A stretch of DNA of 64,000 nt, taken from the NCBI GenBank assembly GCA_036825195.1, contig DAISYQ010000010.1, forward strand, positions 9,360 to 73,359. Direction: 5' to 3'. The position numbers and the translations under genes were made by a program. Below are positions 9,246 through 17,618 of this stretch, one piece after another (position 1 is the first letter of the stretch; every line of letters starts with the position of its first letter). The notes below the pieces were generated by a model. That model searched no databases. It saw nothing but the letters and a program-made list of their open reading frames with translations, and was not told the origin of the DNA. The DNA is from UBA2210 sp036825195 (GTDB taxonomy: Bacteria; Desulfobacterota; Syntrophia; Syntrophales; UBA2210).

Positions 9246-9503
9246 ATGGATAACAGGGGTAACAAGAGAAGCATACAGGGGATGGTGGTAAGCGACAAAA
9301 TGGATAAGACGGTTGTTGTCCTGACCGAACGTCTGGTAAAACATCCTAAATTTCATAAGTATATAAAGAGACACGCCAAATACAAGGCCCACGATGAAGG
9401 GAATATCTGTGGCGTGGGAGATAAGGTAATGATTGTAGAATCGCGCCCCTTAAGCAAAGATAAGAGATGGCGGGTATCTGAGATTTTGGAGAAGGCGAAG
9501 TAA
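9246..9503 (+). CDS. rpsQ: 30S ribosomal protein S17
   Basis: S17 is an OB-fold 16S rRNA-binding protein needed early in 30S assembly. The 85-residue protein contains the family core GMVVSDKMDKTVVVLTERLV and ESRPLSKDKRWRV. It follows rpmC with a 1-base gap. Confidence 0.96.
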   Translation: MDNRGNKRSIQGMVVSDKMDKTVVVLTERLVKHPKFHKYIKRHAKYKAHDEGNICGVGDKVMIVESRPLSKDKRWRVSEILEKAK

Positions 9504-9531
9504 CAGAAATTTATAGCTGTGGGGTTTTGTT

Positions 9532-9900
9532 ATGATACAAATGCAAACCTTTTTAAAGGTGGCGGATAATTCTGGAGCCAGGAAGGTCTGCTGTATAAAG
9601 GTTCTTGGCGGTTCGAGGCGGAGATATGCCAGTGTGGGAGATGTTATCGTGGTCTCCGTTAAGGAAGCTATTCCCAATTCGAAGGTAAAAAAGGGAGACG
9701 TGCTGAAGGCCGTCGTTGTGAGAACAAGAAAGGAAATCGGTCGGAATGATGGTTCATACCTCAGATTCGACGAAAACTCCGCAGTCCTCATAAATGATCA
9801 GCATGAGCCGCTTGGAACAAGAATATTCGGACCGGTTGCCAGGGAACTTCGGGCAAAACAGTTTATGAAGATCGTATCCCTAGCTCCGGAAGTGATATAA
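9532..9900 (+). CDS. rplN: 50S ribosomal protein L14
   Basis: L14 forms part of intersubunit bridges. The 122-residue protein has the invariant start MIQMQTFLKVADNSGARKV and FDENSAVLIN and GTRIFGPVARELR further on. Length and ends match the family. Confidence 0.98.
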   Translation: MIQMQTFLKVADNSGARKVCCIKVLGGSRRRYASVGDVIVVSVKEAIPNSKVKKGDVLKAVVVRTRKEIGRNDGSYLRFDENSAVLINDQHEPLGTRIFGPVARELRAKQFMKIVSLAPEVI

Positions 9901-9940
9901 GAAATAAGCATTTTTTGAGCTTTTGATGGAGTTGCAGCGA

Positions 9941-10252
9941 ATGCATATAAAGAAAAATGATATGGTAAAAGTAATCGCCGGCAGGGAGAAGGGAAAGACC
10001 GGTAAGGTGCTTAAAGTTATCAGGGAAAAAAATCGCATCGTAATAGAAAAGACAAACCTGATAAAAAAACACCAGAGACCCACTGCAAGTGGTAAGGGCG
10101 GAATAGTAGAAAAGGAAGCCCCTCTTCATGTATCCAATGTCATGCTTGTTTGTAGCAAATGTAATGACGGTGTAAAAGTTGGATACAAGGTGTTGGAGGA
10201 TGGTAAAAAGGTGCGTATCTGTAATAAATGCCAAGAGCTATTGGATGAGTAA
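9941..10252 (+). CDS. rplX: 50S ribosomal protein L24, with C-terminal zinc ribbon
   Basis: L24 initiates 50S assembly. The KOW motif DMVKVIAGREKGKTGKV lies at residues 7-23. The C-terminal third carries two CxxC pairs (CSKC and CNKC), predicting a zinc ribbon. ATG 9941 is preferred because TGGAG stands 9 bases upstream and the protein then starts MHIKKND. ATG 9926 and TTG 9923 are alternatives. Confidence 0.94.
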   Translation: MHIKKNDMVKVIAGREKGKTGKVLKVIREKNRIVIEKTNLIKKHQRPTASGKGGIVEKEAPLHVSNVMLVCSKCNDGVKVGYKVLEDGKKVRICNKCQELLDE

Positions 10253-10266
10253 CCTGGGGAAAACAG

Positions 10267-10806
10267 ATGGCAAGATTAAAAAAATATTACTATGAAGAAG
10301 TGGCTCCTGCCTTAATCAAGGAGAATGGATATAAAAATCCCATGCAGGTACCCAAGCTTGAAAAGATAGTAGTCAACATGGGCTTGGGTGAGGCTATACA
10401 GAATATCAAGATACTCGACAGTGCCGTTGAGGAACTTGCAATGATCGTAGGTCAGAAACCGGTGATCACAAAGGCGCGAAAATCGATTGCTACCTTCAAA
10501 CTGCGTCAGGGTATGTCAATAGGATGTATGGTGACCTTGAGAAGTGATAGGATGTACGAATTTCTGGACAGGCTTGTCAATGTAGCTATTCCAAGGATAA
10601 GGGATTTTAGGGGTATTTCACCACGGTCATTTGATGGCAGGGGGAATTTCTCTATGGGGATTAATGAACATTACATCTTCACCGAAATAGATTATGACAA
10701 GATTGATAAGGTAAAAGGGTTGAATGTTACTATTGTCACGACGTCACAGACAGACGACGAGGCAAGACAATTATTAAAGTTAATGGGAATTCCATTTCGT
10801 AATTAG
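10267..10806 (+). CDS. rplE: 50S ribosomal protein L5
   Basis: L5 binds 5S rRNA and contacts the P-site tRNA. The 179-residue protein has NPMQVPKLEKIVVNMGLGEA, GQKPVITKARKSIA and FRGISPRSFDGRGNF. It is followed after 12 bases by rpsN. Confidence 0.98.
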   Translation: MARLKKYYYEEVAPALIKENGYKNPMQVPKLEKIVVNMGLGEAIQNIKILDSAVEELAMIVGQKPVITKARKSIATFKLRQGMSIGCMVTLRSDRMYEFLDRLVNVAIPRIRDFRGISPRSFDGRGNFSMGINEHYIFTEIDYDKIDKVKGLNVTIVTTSQTDDEARQLLKLMGIPFRN

Positions 10807-10818
10807 GGAGGAATGGGT

Positions 10819-11004
10819 GTGGCGAAGAAATCCTTGATAGCAAAAGCCAAGGCTAAGAAAAAATTTTCTGTTATGGAATACAATCGTTGTCCGTTGTGCG
10901 GAAGGCCGCGCGCCTATTATAGGAAATTTGATATGTGCAGGATATGTCTGAGGAAGCGTTCCCTGAACGGAGAACTCCCGGGCGTCGTTAAATCAAGCTG
11001 GTAA
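10819..11004 (+). CDS. rpsN: 30S ribosomal protein S14, zinc-binding (type Z)
   Basis: This is the short 61-residue zinc form of S14, with CPLCGRPR and CRICLRK holding the metal and the typical LPGVVKSSW end. GTG 10819 is chosen: GGGAGG (10806-10811) is 7 bases away, while the in-frame ATG at 10813 is only 1 base away. It lies in the normal spc order between rplE and rpsH. Confidence 0.95.
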   Translation: MAKKSLIAKAKAKKKFSVMEYNRCPLCGRPRAYYRKFDMCRICLRKRSLNGELPGVVKSSW

Positions 11005-11016
11005 AGGAGATGCACA

Positions 11017-11421
11017 ATGGGAATGACCGATCCTGTTGCCGATATGCTGACAAGAATCAGAAACGCGAATCGCATGAAGTTTAAAAATGTAGACGTGTTG
11101 CTGTCGCGAATGAATTTGAACCTTGCGAAGGTGTTAAAGGACACCGGATATATCAATGGGTTTGATGTCAGGAAGGGTGATAAAAAGACACATGGTATGC
11201 TGAGGATACATCTAAGATATACCGGTGCGAAGGGGAGTGTAATAACCGGAATAGAAAGAGTGAGTAAGCCAGGCAGAAGGATATACTCGGGCAGTCAGGA
11301 TATTCCAAAGGTTTTAAATGGATATGGAGTGGCTATCATTTCGACTTCCAAGGGGATCATGACCGACAAGCAGGCACAGACCTTAAATGTGGGTGGTGAA
11401 ATTCTCTGCAATGTGTGGTGA
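11017..11421 (+). CDS. rpsH: 30S ribosomal protein S8
   Basis: S8 binds the central domain of 16S rRNA; in Escherichia coli it also represses the spc operon. The 134-residue protein has MTDPVADMLTRIRNANR, VSKPGRRIYSG and the GVAIISTSKGIMTDKQA end motif. ATG 11017 lies 7 bases after AAAGGAG; ATG 11023 is the second choice. Confidence 0.97.
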   Translation: MGMTDPVADMLTRIRNANRMKFKNVDVLLSRMNLNLAKVLKDTGYINGFDVRKGDKKTHGMLRIHLRYTGAKGSVITGIERVSKPGRRIYSGSQDIPKVLNGYGVAIISTSKGIMTDKQAQTLNVGGEILCNVW

Positions 11422-11465
11422 GCGTAGATTTGTATAGCTGATAAGATAAGGCAGGAGAGTTATTC

Positions 11466-12005
11466 ATGTCGAGAATTGGCAAGAAACCGATAGAAATTCC
11501 TGATGGTGTAAAGATCAGACAGGATGGTTCTTTGATGATAACGGAGGGCCCCAAAGGAGTTCTCTCCAGGGAAATCCCTGAGGGAATTGAGGTTGCCGTG
11601 GAGGGGAATCTAGCCTTGGTAAATGCAGTGGCTGATACGAGGAAGGGAAATTCCCTGCACGGACTTTCGAGGACACTAATTTCCAATATGGTAACGGGTG
11701 TAAGCACGGGATTCAAAAAGTCCCTGGAAATAGTCGGAGTCGGATACCGTGGGGAAATCGCCGGTAATGTCCTGAAGTTGCTTATAGGATATTCCAATCC
11801 GGTGGAATATGCGATACCCGAAGGGATAACCATCAGTGTCGACAAGCAGGTAAACATAATGGTTTCAGGTATCGATAAGGAACTTGTTGGTCGGACTGCT
11901 GCAGAAATACGAGATTTGAAGAGACCCGAACCTTATAAGGGGAAGGGAATCAGATATGCAGGCGAGTACGTGAGGAAGAAGGTAGGGAAGTCAGCGGGGA
12001 CATAA
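11466..12005 (+). CDS. rplF: 50S ribosomal protein L6
   Basis: L6 lies near the factor-binding site of the 50S subunit. The 179-residue protein has MSRIGKKPIEIPDGV and the C-terminal RDLKRPEPYKGKGIRYAGE, both typical, with the two repeated domains between. A 52-base gap precedes rplR. Confidence 0.98.
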   Translation: MSRIGKKPIEIPDGVKIRQDGSLMITEGPKGVLSREIPEGIEVAVEGNLALVNAVADTRKGNSLHGLSRTLISNMVTGVSTGFKKSLEIVGVGYRGEIAGNVLKLLIGYSNPVEYAIPEGITISVDKQVNIMVSGIDKELVGRTAAEIRDLKRPEPYKGKGIRYAGEYVRKKVGKSAGT

Positions 12006-12057
12006 GTCGAATCTTGAGTTACTATACTGTAGTTAAAATTATTGTAGGGGAGCTGTT

Positions 12058-12426
12058 GTGGCATCACTAAAGAGATTGAAAAAGATACGCGAAAGGCGCG
12101 AGAAGAGGGTCAGGAGAAAGATATGTGGCACTGAAGAACGGCCGCGTCTTTCGGTCTTTCGTAGTTCCAGGTATATTTATGTCCAGGCAATTGCCGACGA
12201 TGTAGGGAAAACTCTGGCTCAGGCATCGACGTTGGATAAAGAAATTAAGGGTCAACTGATCGGTCTTAAGAAGGTTGAGGCGGCAAGAGAAGTCGGAAAA
12301 CTGATGGCGCAAAACCTGTTGTCAAAAGGAATTAAGGAAGCCGTCTTTGACCGGGGCAGGTTTCTATATCATGGAAGAGTAAAGTCCCTTGCCGAGGGTG
12401 TGAGGGAATCGGGTGTCAAATTATAA
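12058..12426 (+). CDS. rplR: 50S ribosomal protein L18
   Basis: L18 carries 5S rRNA into the 50S subunit. The 122-residue protein starts at GTG 12058 after GGGGAGC. It has the basic N terminus, RPRLSVFRSSRYIYVQ, and the C-terminal FDRGRFLYHGRVKSLAEGVRE, all family hallmarks. Confidence 0.97.
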   Translation: MASLKRLKKIRERREKRVRRKICGTEERPRLSVFRSSRYIYVQAIADDVGKTLAQASTLDKEIKGQLIGLKKVEAAREVGKLMAQNLLSKGIKEAVFDRGRFLYHGRVKSLAEGVRESGVKL

Positions 12427-12450
12427 ATCTTGGATTTGGATAAGGGAAAC

Positions 12451-12930
12451 ATGGAAGAAACAGAACTTCTTGACAAGGTAATAAAGATCAAAAGAACTGC
12501 CAAGGTGGTTAAGGGCGGCAGGAGATTTAGATTCAGTGCCGTGGTGGCGGTTGGTGATGGAAACGGTTCTGTTGGCGTAGGATTGGGAAAGGCCCATGAA
12601 GTTCCTGAAGCTATCAGAAAAGGTATGGAGATGGCCAAGCGAAGTATTGTCAAGGTCTCCATTACGGAAGGTACGATACCCCATGAGATAATAGGACATT
12701 TTGGGGCTGGAAGAGTTCTGTTAAAACCTGCCACCAAAGGAACGGGCCTTATAGCCGGGGGTGCGGTACGGGCCATTTTGGAAGTGGCAGGAGTCCAAAA
12801 TGTTTTGACAAAATGCTTGGGTTCACATAATCCCCATAATCTTGTGCGAGCAACTATGGACGGACTGAGGAACTTGAGAAATCCAGAACAGATAGCCGCA
12901 TTACGGGGAAAAGAGATAACCGAACTTTAA
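12451..12930 (+). CDS. rpsE: 30S ribosomal protein S5
   Basis: S5 lines the mRNA channel and affects decoding accuracy. The double-stranded RNA-binding domain VVKGGRRFRFSAVVAVGDGN and the segment GAGRVLLKPATKGTG are present. ATG 12451 gives 160 residues. The best ribosome-binding site, AAGGGA, is only 3 bases upstream, so an in-frame TTG at 12436 or 12430 remains possible. Confidence 0.95.
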   Translation: MEETELLDKVIKIKRTAKVVKGGRRFRFSAVVAVGDGNGSVGVGLGKAHEVPEAIRKGMEMAKRSIVKVSITEGTIPHEIIGHFGAGRVLLKPATKGTGLIAGGAVRAILEVAGVQNVLTKCLGSHNPHNLVRATMDGLRNLRNPEQIAALRGKEITEL

Positions 12931-12961
12931 CGATATACGATATACTATTGAGGAATGGGTC

Positions 12962-13153
12962 GTGAAACAGCTTAAGATCAAACTTGTCAGAAGTCCTATA
13001 GGGAGACCGGAAAAACAAAGAAAGGTACTTCGCGGAATGGGGCTTGAAAAGTTGAATAAAACGGTTTACCTGAAGGACACTCCGGAAATTCGAGGCATGG
13101 TCAGAAAGGTTTCCCATCTGGTTGCTGCGGAAGAATGTGAGATGGACATATGA
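12962..13153 (+). CDS. rpmD: 50S ribosomal protein L30
   Basis: L30 is a small 50S protein. The 63-residue reading starts at GTG 12962 (KQLKIKLVRSPIGRP) and contains the family's GLEKLNKTVYLKDTPEIRGM. Its TGA overlaps the rplO start by 4 bases. Confidence 0.95.
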   Translation: MKQLKIKLVRSPIGRPEKQRKVLRGMGLEKLNKTVYLKDTPEIRGMVRKVSHLVAAEECEMDI

Positions 13154-13596
13154 AGTTAAACGAATTGAGACCTGCAGTCGGGTCAACTAAGACAAGAAAA
13201 AGAGTCGGACGTGGTGATGGTTCGGGTCATGGAGGAACTTCATGCAGGGGCTCTAAAGGACAGAACGCTCGTTCCGGCGGGGGCGTCAGGCCGGGATTTG
13301 AAGGCGGACAGATGCCTCTTACGAGAAGGTTGCCGAAGAGAGGATTTTTTAACCGATTCGGAAAAAAGATGGCTGTTGTCAATATCGACCAGTTGAATGT
13401 ATTTTCGAAGGATTCTATTGTGGATGTGGATGTCCTGTTGACAGAAGGCATTGTCAAGAGCATCGGTGATGGGATCAAACTGCTTGGTAAGGGGAGCATA
13501 GACTATCCATTGACGGTAAAGGTGAATGGCATAAGTCGTAGTGCACGGGAAAAGATTGAGGCTTCAGGTGGCACGGTAGAGGTTGTCTCATGCTAG
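13150..13596 (+). CDS. rplO: 50S ribosomal protein L15
   Basis: L15 is a late-assembly 50S protein. The 148-residue protein has the glycine-rich N-terminal extension (VGRGDGSGHGGTSCRGSKGQ), GFEGGQMPLTRRLPKRGF and a C terminus of normal length. It overlaps rpmD by 4 and secY by 7 bases, in the usual order. Confidence 0.97.
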   Translation: MKLNELRPAVGSTKTRKRVGRGDGSGHGGTSCRGSKGQNARSGGGVRPGFEGGQMPLTRRLPKRGFFNRFGKKMAVVNIDQLNVFSKDSIVDVDVLLTEGIVKSIGDGIKLLGKGSIDYPLTVKVNGISRSAREKIEASGGTVEVVSC

Positions 13597-14897
13597 GTGG
13601 TTTTAAAAACATAACGAAGATTCCGGAGCTGCAAAAGAAGATTCTGTTTACGTTCTTGCTTCTTGCCGTTTACAGGATAGGCGCACATGTACCCACGCCT
13701 GGTATAGACACGCAGGCCCTTGCCGCATTTTTTGACCAGGCGAGGAATTCTCTTCTCGGACTCTTCGACATGTTTGCAGGGGGTGCTCTGAGCAGACTCT
13801 CTGTTTTTGCACTGGGAATTATGCCGTATATCAGTGCATCCATCATCCTTCAGTTGCTTACGGTTGCCGTCCCCCACCTCGAGAAATTGTCGAAAGAGGG
13901 GGAAGCAGGCAGACGAAAAATAACCCAGTATACGAGGTATGGTACGGTTCTTCTGAGTATCATACAGGGGTTTGGTATAGCTGTAGGTCTGGAGAATATG
14001 GCGGGCCCATCGGGCCTGTCCGTTGTTATTGCTCCTGGCTGGGGTTTTCGTCTGATGACGGTTATTACGCTGACAGCTGGTACGTCCTTCATCATGTGGC
14101 TGGGAGAAACAATCACTGAAAAAGGGATCGGTAACGGAATATCACTGATCATCTTTGCAGGTATCGTATGCAGGGGACCTGCCGCTGTTGTAAATACTTT
14201 CCGCCTCTTATCAACGGGTGAGATGGGTATATTCTTTGTCGTGATCCTCTTTGTGCTGATGATTGCTGTTGTCGGTGTCATTGTGTTTGTCGAGAGCGCA
14301 CAGAGGCGGATACCCGTACAGTACGCAAAGAGGGTTATCGGAAGAAAGATGTATGGTGGGCAGACGACCCATCTCCCATTAAAGGTAAATACCGCCGGTG
14401 TTATTCCACCGATATTTGCCTCATCCATAATCATGTTTCCCGCGACTATCGCCAATTTTATCCCTCATCCGTGGATGAAATCGATGGCGGGATTCCTGAT
14501 GCCCGGGAGATTGGTATATGAGTTGTTATATGTGGTACTGATAATATTCTTCTGTTATTTTTATACGGCAGTCACATTCAACCCTGCGAATGTGGCCGAC
14601 AATATGAAAAAGAATGGCGGATATGTCCCGGGGATACGACCGGGTAAGAAGACTGCCGAGTATATAGACAGTGTCCTGACGAAACTGACCTTCAGTGGCG
14701 CCATATATGTATCTGCAGTATGCGTCCTGCCGAGCATCCTGATAAGCCAGTTTAATGTTCCATTTTATTTCGGAGGCACGGCTCTCCTGATCGTAGTCGG
14801 CGTCGCCCTTGACACGGCCGGTCAAATAGAGACCCACCTGCTTACCAGGCAATATGAAGGGTTTATGAAAAAAGGCAGGATAGGCAGAAGGCGTTAA
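13590..14897 (+). CDS. secY: Protein translocase subunit SecY
   Basis: SecY is the central channel of the Sec translocon in the inner membrane. The 435-residue protein has the N-terminal cytoplasmic start LFTFLLLAVYRIGAHVPTPG, about ten hydrophobic segments, the plug-region FDMFAGGAL and the cytoplasmic loop RRIPVQYAKR. The C-terminal TRQYEGFMKKGRIGRRR is typical. adk, often next, is missing; map follows after 45 bases. Confidence 0.97.
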   Translation: MLGGFKNITKIPELQKKILFTFLLLAVYRIGAHVPTPGIDTQALAAFFDQARNSLLGLFDMFAGGALSRLSVFALGIMPYISASIILQLLTVAVPHLEKLSKEGEAGRRKITQYTRYGTVLLSIIQGFGIAVGLENMAGPSGLSVVIAPGWGFRLMTVITLTAGTSFIMWLGETITEKGIGNGISLIIFAGIVCRGPAAVVNTFRLLSTGEMGIFFVVILFVLMIAVVGVIVFVESAQRRIPVQYAKRVIGRKMYGGQTTHLPLKVNTAGVIPPIFASSIIMFPATIANFIPHPWMKSMAGFLMPGRLVYELLYVVLIIFFCYFYTAVTFNPANVADNMKKNGGYVPGIRPGKKTAEYIDSVLTKLTFSGAIYVSAVCVLPSILISQFNVPFYFGGTALLIVVGVALDTAGQIETHLLTRQYEGFMKKGRIGRRR

Positions 14898-14942
14898 TGG
14901 ATATCTCGTGCTCGAGGACACGCGTGTGAGGCAAGATACCAG

Positions 14943-15692
14943 ATGATCATTCTGAAATCTCCCGAAGAAGTGAAAACAATGGGAGAGTGCAATGCTATTG
15001 TAGCCGAGGTATTAGCGAGTTTAAAAGAACAAATACAACCTGGCGTAACGACGTTGTATTTAAATGAGTGCGCTGAGGATATTACGCAAAAAAGGGGAGC
15101 GAAACCGGCATTCAAGGGGTACGGAGGCTTTCCCTTTGCACTCTGTGCTTCGGTAAACTCTGAGGTTGTGCACGGTTTTCCTTCGGAACGGTCTTTGGAA
15201 GAGGGAGACATTATAAGTCTTGATTATGGTGTGCATTACAAGGGGTATTATGGAGATTCCGCTATTACCGTTGCGGTAGGCAAAGTATCAGAATCTGCAT
15301 CGAGGTTGATAAAGGTTACAGAAGAATCTCTGTATCGCGGTATAGAAAAGGCCAGGGAGGGAAACCGGCTCGGCGATATATCCTTTGCGGTACAAAGGCA
15401 TGTTGAGAATGCCGGTTACTCGGTAGTGCGCGATTATGTCGGCCACGGGATAGGGAAAGACCTTCACGAGGATCCTCCGGTTCCCAATTTCGGGGTGCAT
15501 GGCCGGGGGGTAAAATTGAAAGCCGGTATGGTTATAGCCATAGAACCCATGGTGAATGAGGGATCGTACAGGGTAAAAACAAAACCGGATGGTTGGACTG
15601 TAGTAACAGAGGACGGTAGCCTATCAGCCCACTTTGAACATACAATAGCCGTCACTGAAAAGGGACCTGTAATATTAAGCGGCAGGATATAG
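14943..15692 (+). CDS. map: Type I methionine aminopeptidase
   Basis: This enzyme removes the initiator methionine from nascent proteins. The 249-residue length is that of a type Ia enzyme with no extension. The metal ligands are visible: Asp in LDYGVHYKGYYGDSA (two), His in GHGIG, Glu in AIEPMV and Glu in the final TEKGP stretch. A further conserved His lies in VHGFPSE. It lies between secY and infA. Confidence 0.96.
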   Translation: MIILKSPEEVKTMGECNAIVAEVLASLKEQIQPGVTTLYLNECAEDITQKRGAKPAFKGYGGFPFALCASVNSEVVHGFPSERSLEEGDIISLDYGVHYKGYYGDSAITVAVGKVSESASRLIKVTEESLYRGIEKAREGNRLGDISFAVQRHVENAGYSVVRDYVGHGIGKDLHEDPPVPNFGVHGRGVKLKAGMVIAIEPMVNEGSYRVKTKPDGWTVVTEDGSLSAHFEHTIAVTEKGPVILSGRI

Positions 15693-15733
15693 GAGGGTGA
15701 AGTACCCTCGGGCTCTTATGGAGTGATGATCGA

Positions 15734-15952
15734 ATGGCTAAAGAAGAAGCTATAGTTGTTGAAGGTACGGTGTTGGAACCACTACCGAATGCGATGTTTC
15801 GCGTGGAACTCGATAATGGTCACCGGGTTCTGGCCCACATATCTGGTAAGATGAGAATGCATTTTATCAAAATATTACCGGGGGACAAGGTGACGATAGA
15901 ATTATCGCCCTATGATCTGACCCGAGGCAGGATTACATATCGTTCAAAATAA
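15734..15952 (+). CDS. infA: Translation initiation factor IF-1
   Basis: IF-1 binds the 30S A site during initiation. The 72-residue S1-like OB fold has EGTVLEPLPNAMFRVELDNG, VLAHISGKMRMHFIKILPGD and the DLTRGRITYR end; length and sequence are canonical. It precedes rpmJ by 23 bases. Confidence 0.98.
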   Translation: MAKEEAIVVEGTVLEPLPNAMFRVELDNGHRVLAHISGKMRMHFIKILPGDKVTIELSPYDLTRGRITYRSK

Positions 15953-15975
15953 AGCGGAAATGGAGTGTGTACGCC

Positions 15976-16089
15976 GTGAAAGTAAGGGCATCTGTAAAGA
16001 AAATATGTGTTAAGTGTAAGGTCATAAAGAGACGTGGTGTTCTCAGAGTGATATGCGAAAACCCAAAGCATAAACAGCGCCAAGGATAA
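15976..16089 (+). CDS. rpmJ: 50S ribosomal protein L36
   Basis: A 37-residue reading starts at GTG 15976 and ends at TAA 16087-16089. It begins MKVRASVKKICVKCKVIKRR and continues to ICENPKHKQRQG. The CxxC, the later Cys and the His are the zinc ligands of the C+ form of L36. Position between infA and rpsM is canonical. Confidence 0.96.
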   Translation: MKVRASVKKICVKCKVIKRRGVLRVICENPKHKQRQG

Positions 16090-16107
16090 TCAGCGGGAGG
16101 TTGTAAG

Positions 16108-16479
16108 GTGGCACGAATCGCAGGAGTTGATTTACCCAAAAATAAAAGGATGGAAATTGCCCTGACGTATATATACGGGATAGGAAGAACGAAGTCTAAG
16201 ATGATCCTTGAAGAGGCCGGGATAGATTTTGATACAAAGACCGACAACCTTCTCGATGAGCAGGTAGCTGCAATAAGGGACATTATAGATAAGGAATACA
16301 AGGTTGAAGGTGATCTCAAGAGAGAGGTCACCATGTCTATAAAACGTCTCATGGATATAGGAACTTACAGAGGACTCCGGCACAGAAAGGGCCTTCCTGT
16401 GAGGGGTCAGAGAACAGGTACCAATGCACGAACAAGAAAAGGTCCGAGAAAAGCTGTTGGTGGAAAAAGGAAAAAATAA
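16108..16479 (+). CDS. rpsM: 30S ribosomal protein S13
   Basis: S13 contacts P-site tRNA and the 50S subunit at the head. The 123-residue protein starts at GTG 16108 (ARIAGVDLPKNKRMEIALTY). It has the RLMDIGTYRGLRHRKGLPVR segment and the basic tail RTRKGPRKAVGGKRKK. It opens the alpha cluster. Confidence 0.98.
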   Translation: MARIAGVDLPKNKRMEIALTYIYGIGRTKSKMILEEAGIDFDTKTDNLLDEQVAAIRDIIDKEYKVEGDLKREVTMSIKRLMDIGTYRGLRHRKGLPVRGQRTGTNARTRKGPRKAVGGKRKK

Positions 16480-16523
16480 TATCGTAGTCTGTCATTATGA
16501 CAGATGCTGTATCTGGAGGAAAG

Positions 16524-16916
16524 ATGGCTCGACCAACAAGGAAGAATGTAAAGAAAAAGGAAAAAAAGAATATATCCGATGGGATTGCACATATTCAGTC
16601 GACTTTTAATAATACCATAGTAACGATTACTGATTTGAGCGGCAATGTTATATCCTGGGCGTCCGGTGGAGGACAGGGATTCAAGGGATCGAGGAAAAGT
16701 ACCCCCTTTGCAGCACAGCTAACCGCTACGGATGCCGTAAAAAAGGCAAAGATACATGGACTGCGAAACGTTCAAGTATTTTTAAAGGGACCGGGATCGG
16801 GGAGAGAATCGGCGCTCAGGGCGCTGCAGGCTGCGGGTTTAACCATTAGTCTTATCAAAGACGTGACACCGATTCCCCATAACGGTTGCCGTCCACCGAA
16901 AAGAAGAAGAGTTTAA
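16524..16916 (+). CDS. rpsK: 30S ribosomal protein S11
   Basis: S11 lies on the 30S platform near the E-site mRNA. ATG 16524 (MARPTRKN) follows GGAGG at 16515-16519 and gives 130 residues; an upstream ATG at 16497 lacks a site. The core has AHIQSTFNNTIVTITD, GSRKSTPFAAQ, and the C-terminal DVTPIPHNGCRPPKRRRV. Confidence 0.96.
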   Translation: MARPTRKNVKKKEKKNISDGIAHIQSTFNNTIVTITDLSGNVISWASGGGQGFKGSRKSTPFAAQLTATDAVKKAKIHGLRNVQVFLKGPGSGRESALRALQAAGLTISLIKDVTPIPHNGCRPPKRRRV

Positions 16917-16958
16917 GAGATCATATCCGAGAAGGATTATATAGTAGGGAGGAGTATT

Positions 16959-17591
16959 TTGGCACGATATAGAGAATCTTTATGCAGGTTATGCAGGTCT
17001 GAGGGTGCGAAGCTGTTCCTGAAGGGAGACAGATGTTATAGCGATAAATGCTCCTTTGAACGAAGGAGTTACATACCCGGGGAACATGGCCAGATTAAAT
17101 TTAGAAGAAAGGCATCGGATTACGGCACCCAGTTGCGAGAAAAACAAAAACTCAAAAGGACGTTTGGTCTTTTAGAGAAATCGTTTAAGGGCTATTTCGA
17201 AAAAGCTGAGAGACAAAAGGGTGTAACAGGTACGAATCTGCTGCTTCTTCTGGAGAGAAGACTGGACAATATGGTGTACCGGTTGGGCTTCGCGAGTTCC
17301 AGGGGTGAGGCCCGGCAACTCGTACGGCACAATCATTTTCTGGTGAATGATAAAAAGGTCAACATCCCTTCGTATCTGGTGAAGATGGGGGACAAGATAC
17401 AAGTTAAAGAAAAAAGCAGGACGGTTGCCACGATAGTCGATGCGGTAGAAACCGTTGCAAGGCGTGGTGTACCCGAATGGTTGGATTTGGATAAAGATAA
17501 TTTTGCCGGTATTGTAAAAGCGCTGCCCACGCGGGAAGAGTTAACTATGCCTATCCAAGAACAATTGGTGGTTGAGTTTTACTCTAAGTAA
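16959..17591 (+). CDS. rpsD: 30S ribosomal protein S4, zinc-containing form
   Basis: S4 nucleates 30S assembly and in Escherichia coli represses the alpha operon. The 210-residue protein starts at TTG 16959 after GGGAGGAG. The N terminus shows a zinc site (CRLCRSEGAKL, then DRCYSDKC). The S4 RNA-binding domain RLDNMVYRLGFASSRGEARQ is in the middle. rpoA follows after 27 bases. Confidence 0.97.
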   Translation: MARYRESLCRLCRSEGAKLFLKGDRCYSDKCSFERRSYIPGEHGQIKFRRKASDYGTQLREKQKLKRTFGLLEKSFKGYFEKAERQKGVTGTNLLLLLERRLDNMVYRLGFASSRGEARQLVRHNHFLVNDKKVNIPSYLVKMGDKIQVKEKSRTVATIVDAVETVARRGVPEWLDLDKDNFAGIVKALPTREELTMPIQEQLVVEFYSK

Positions 17592-17618
17592 CAATGTAGT
17601 ATATGAGGGACAAATAAT

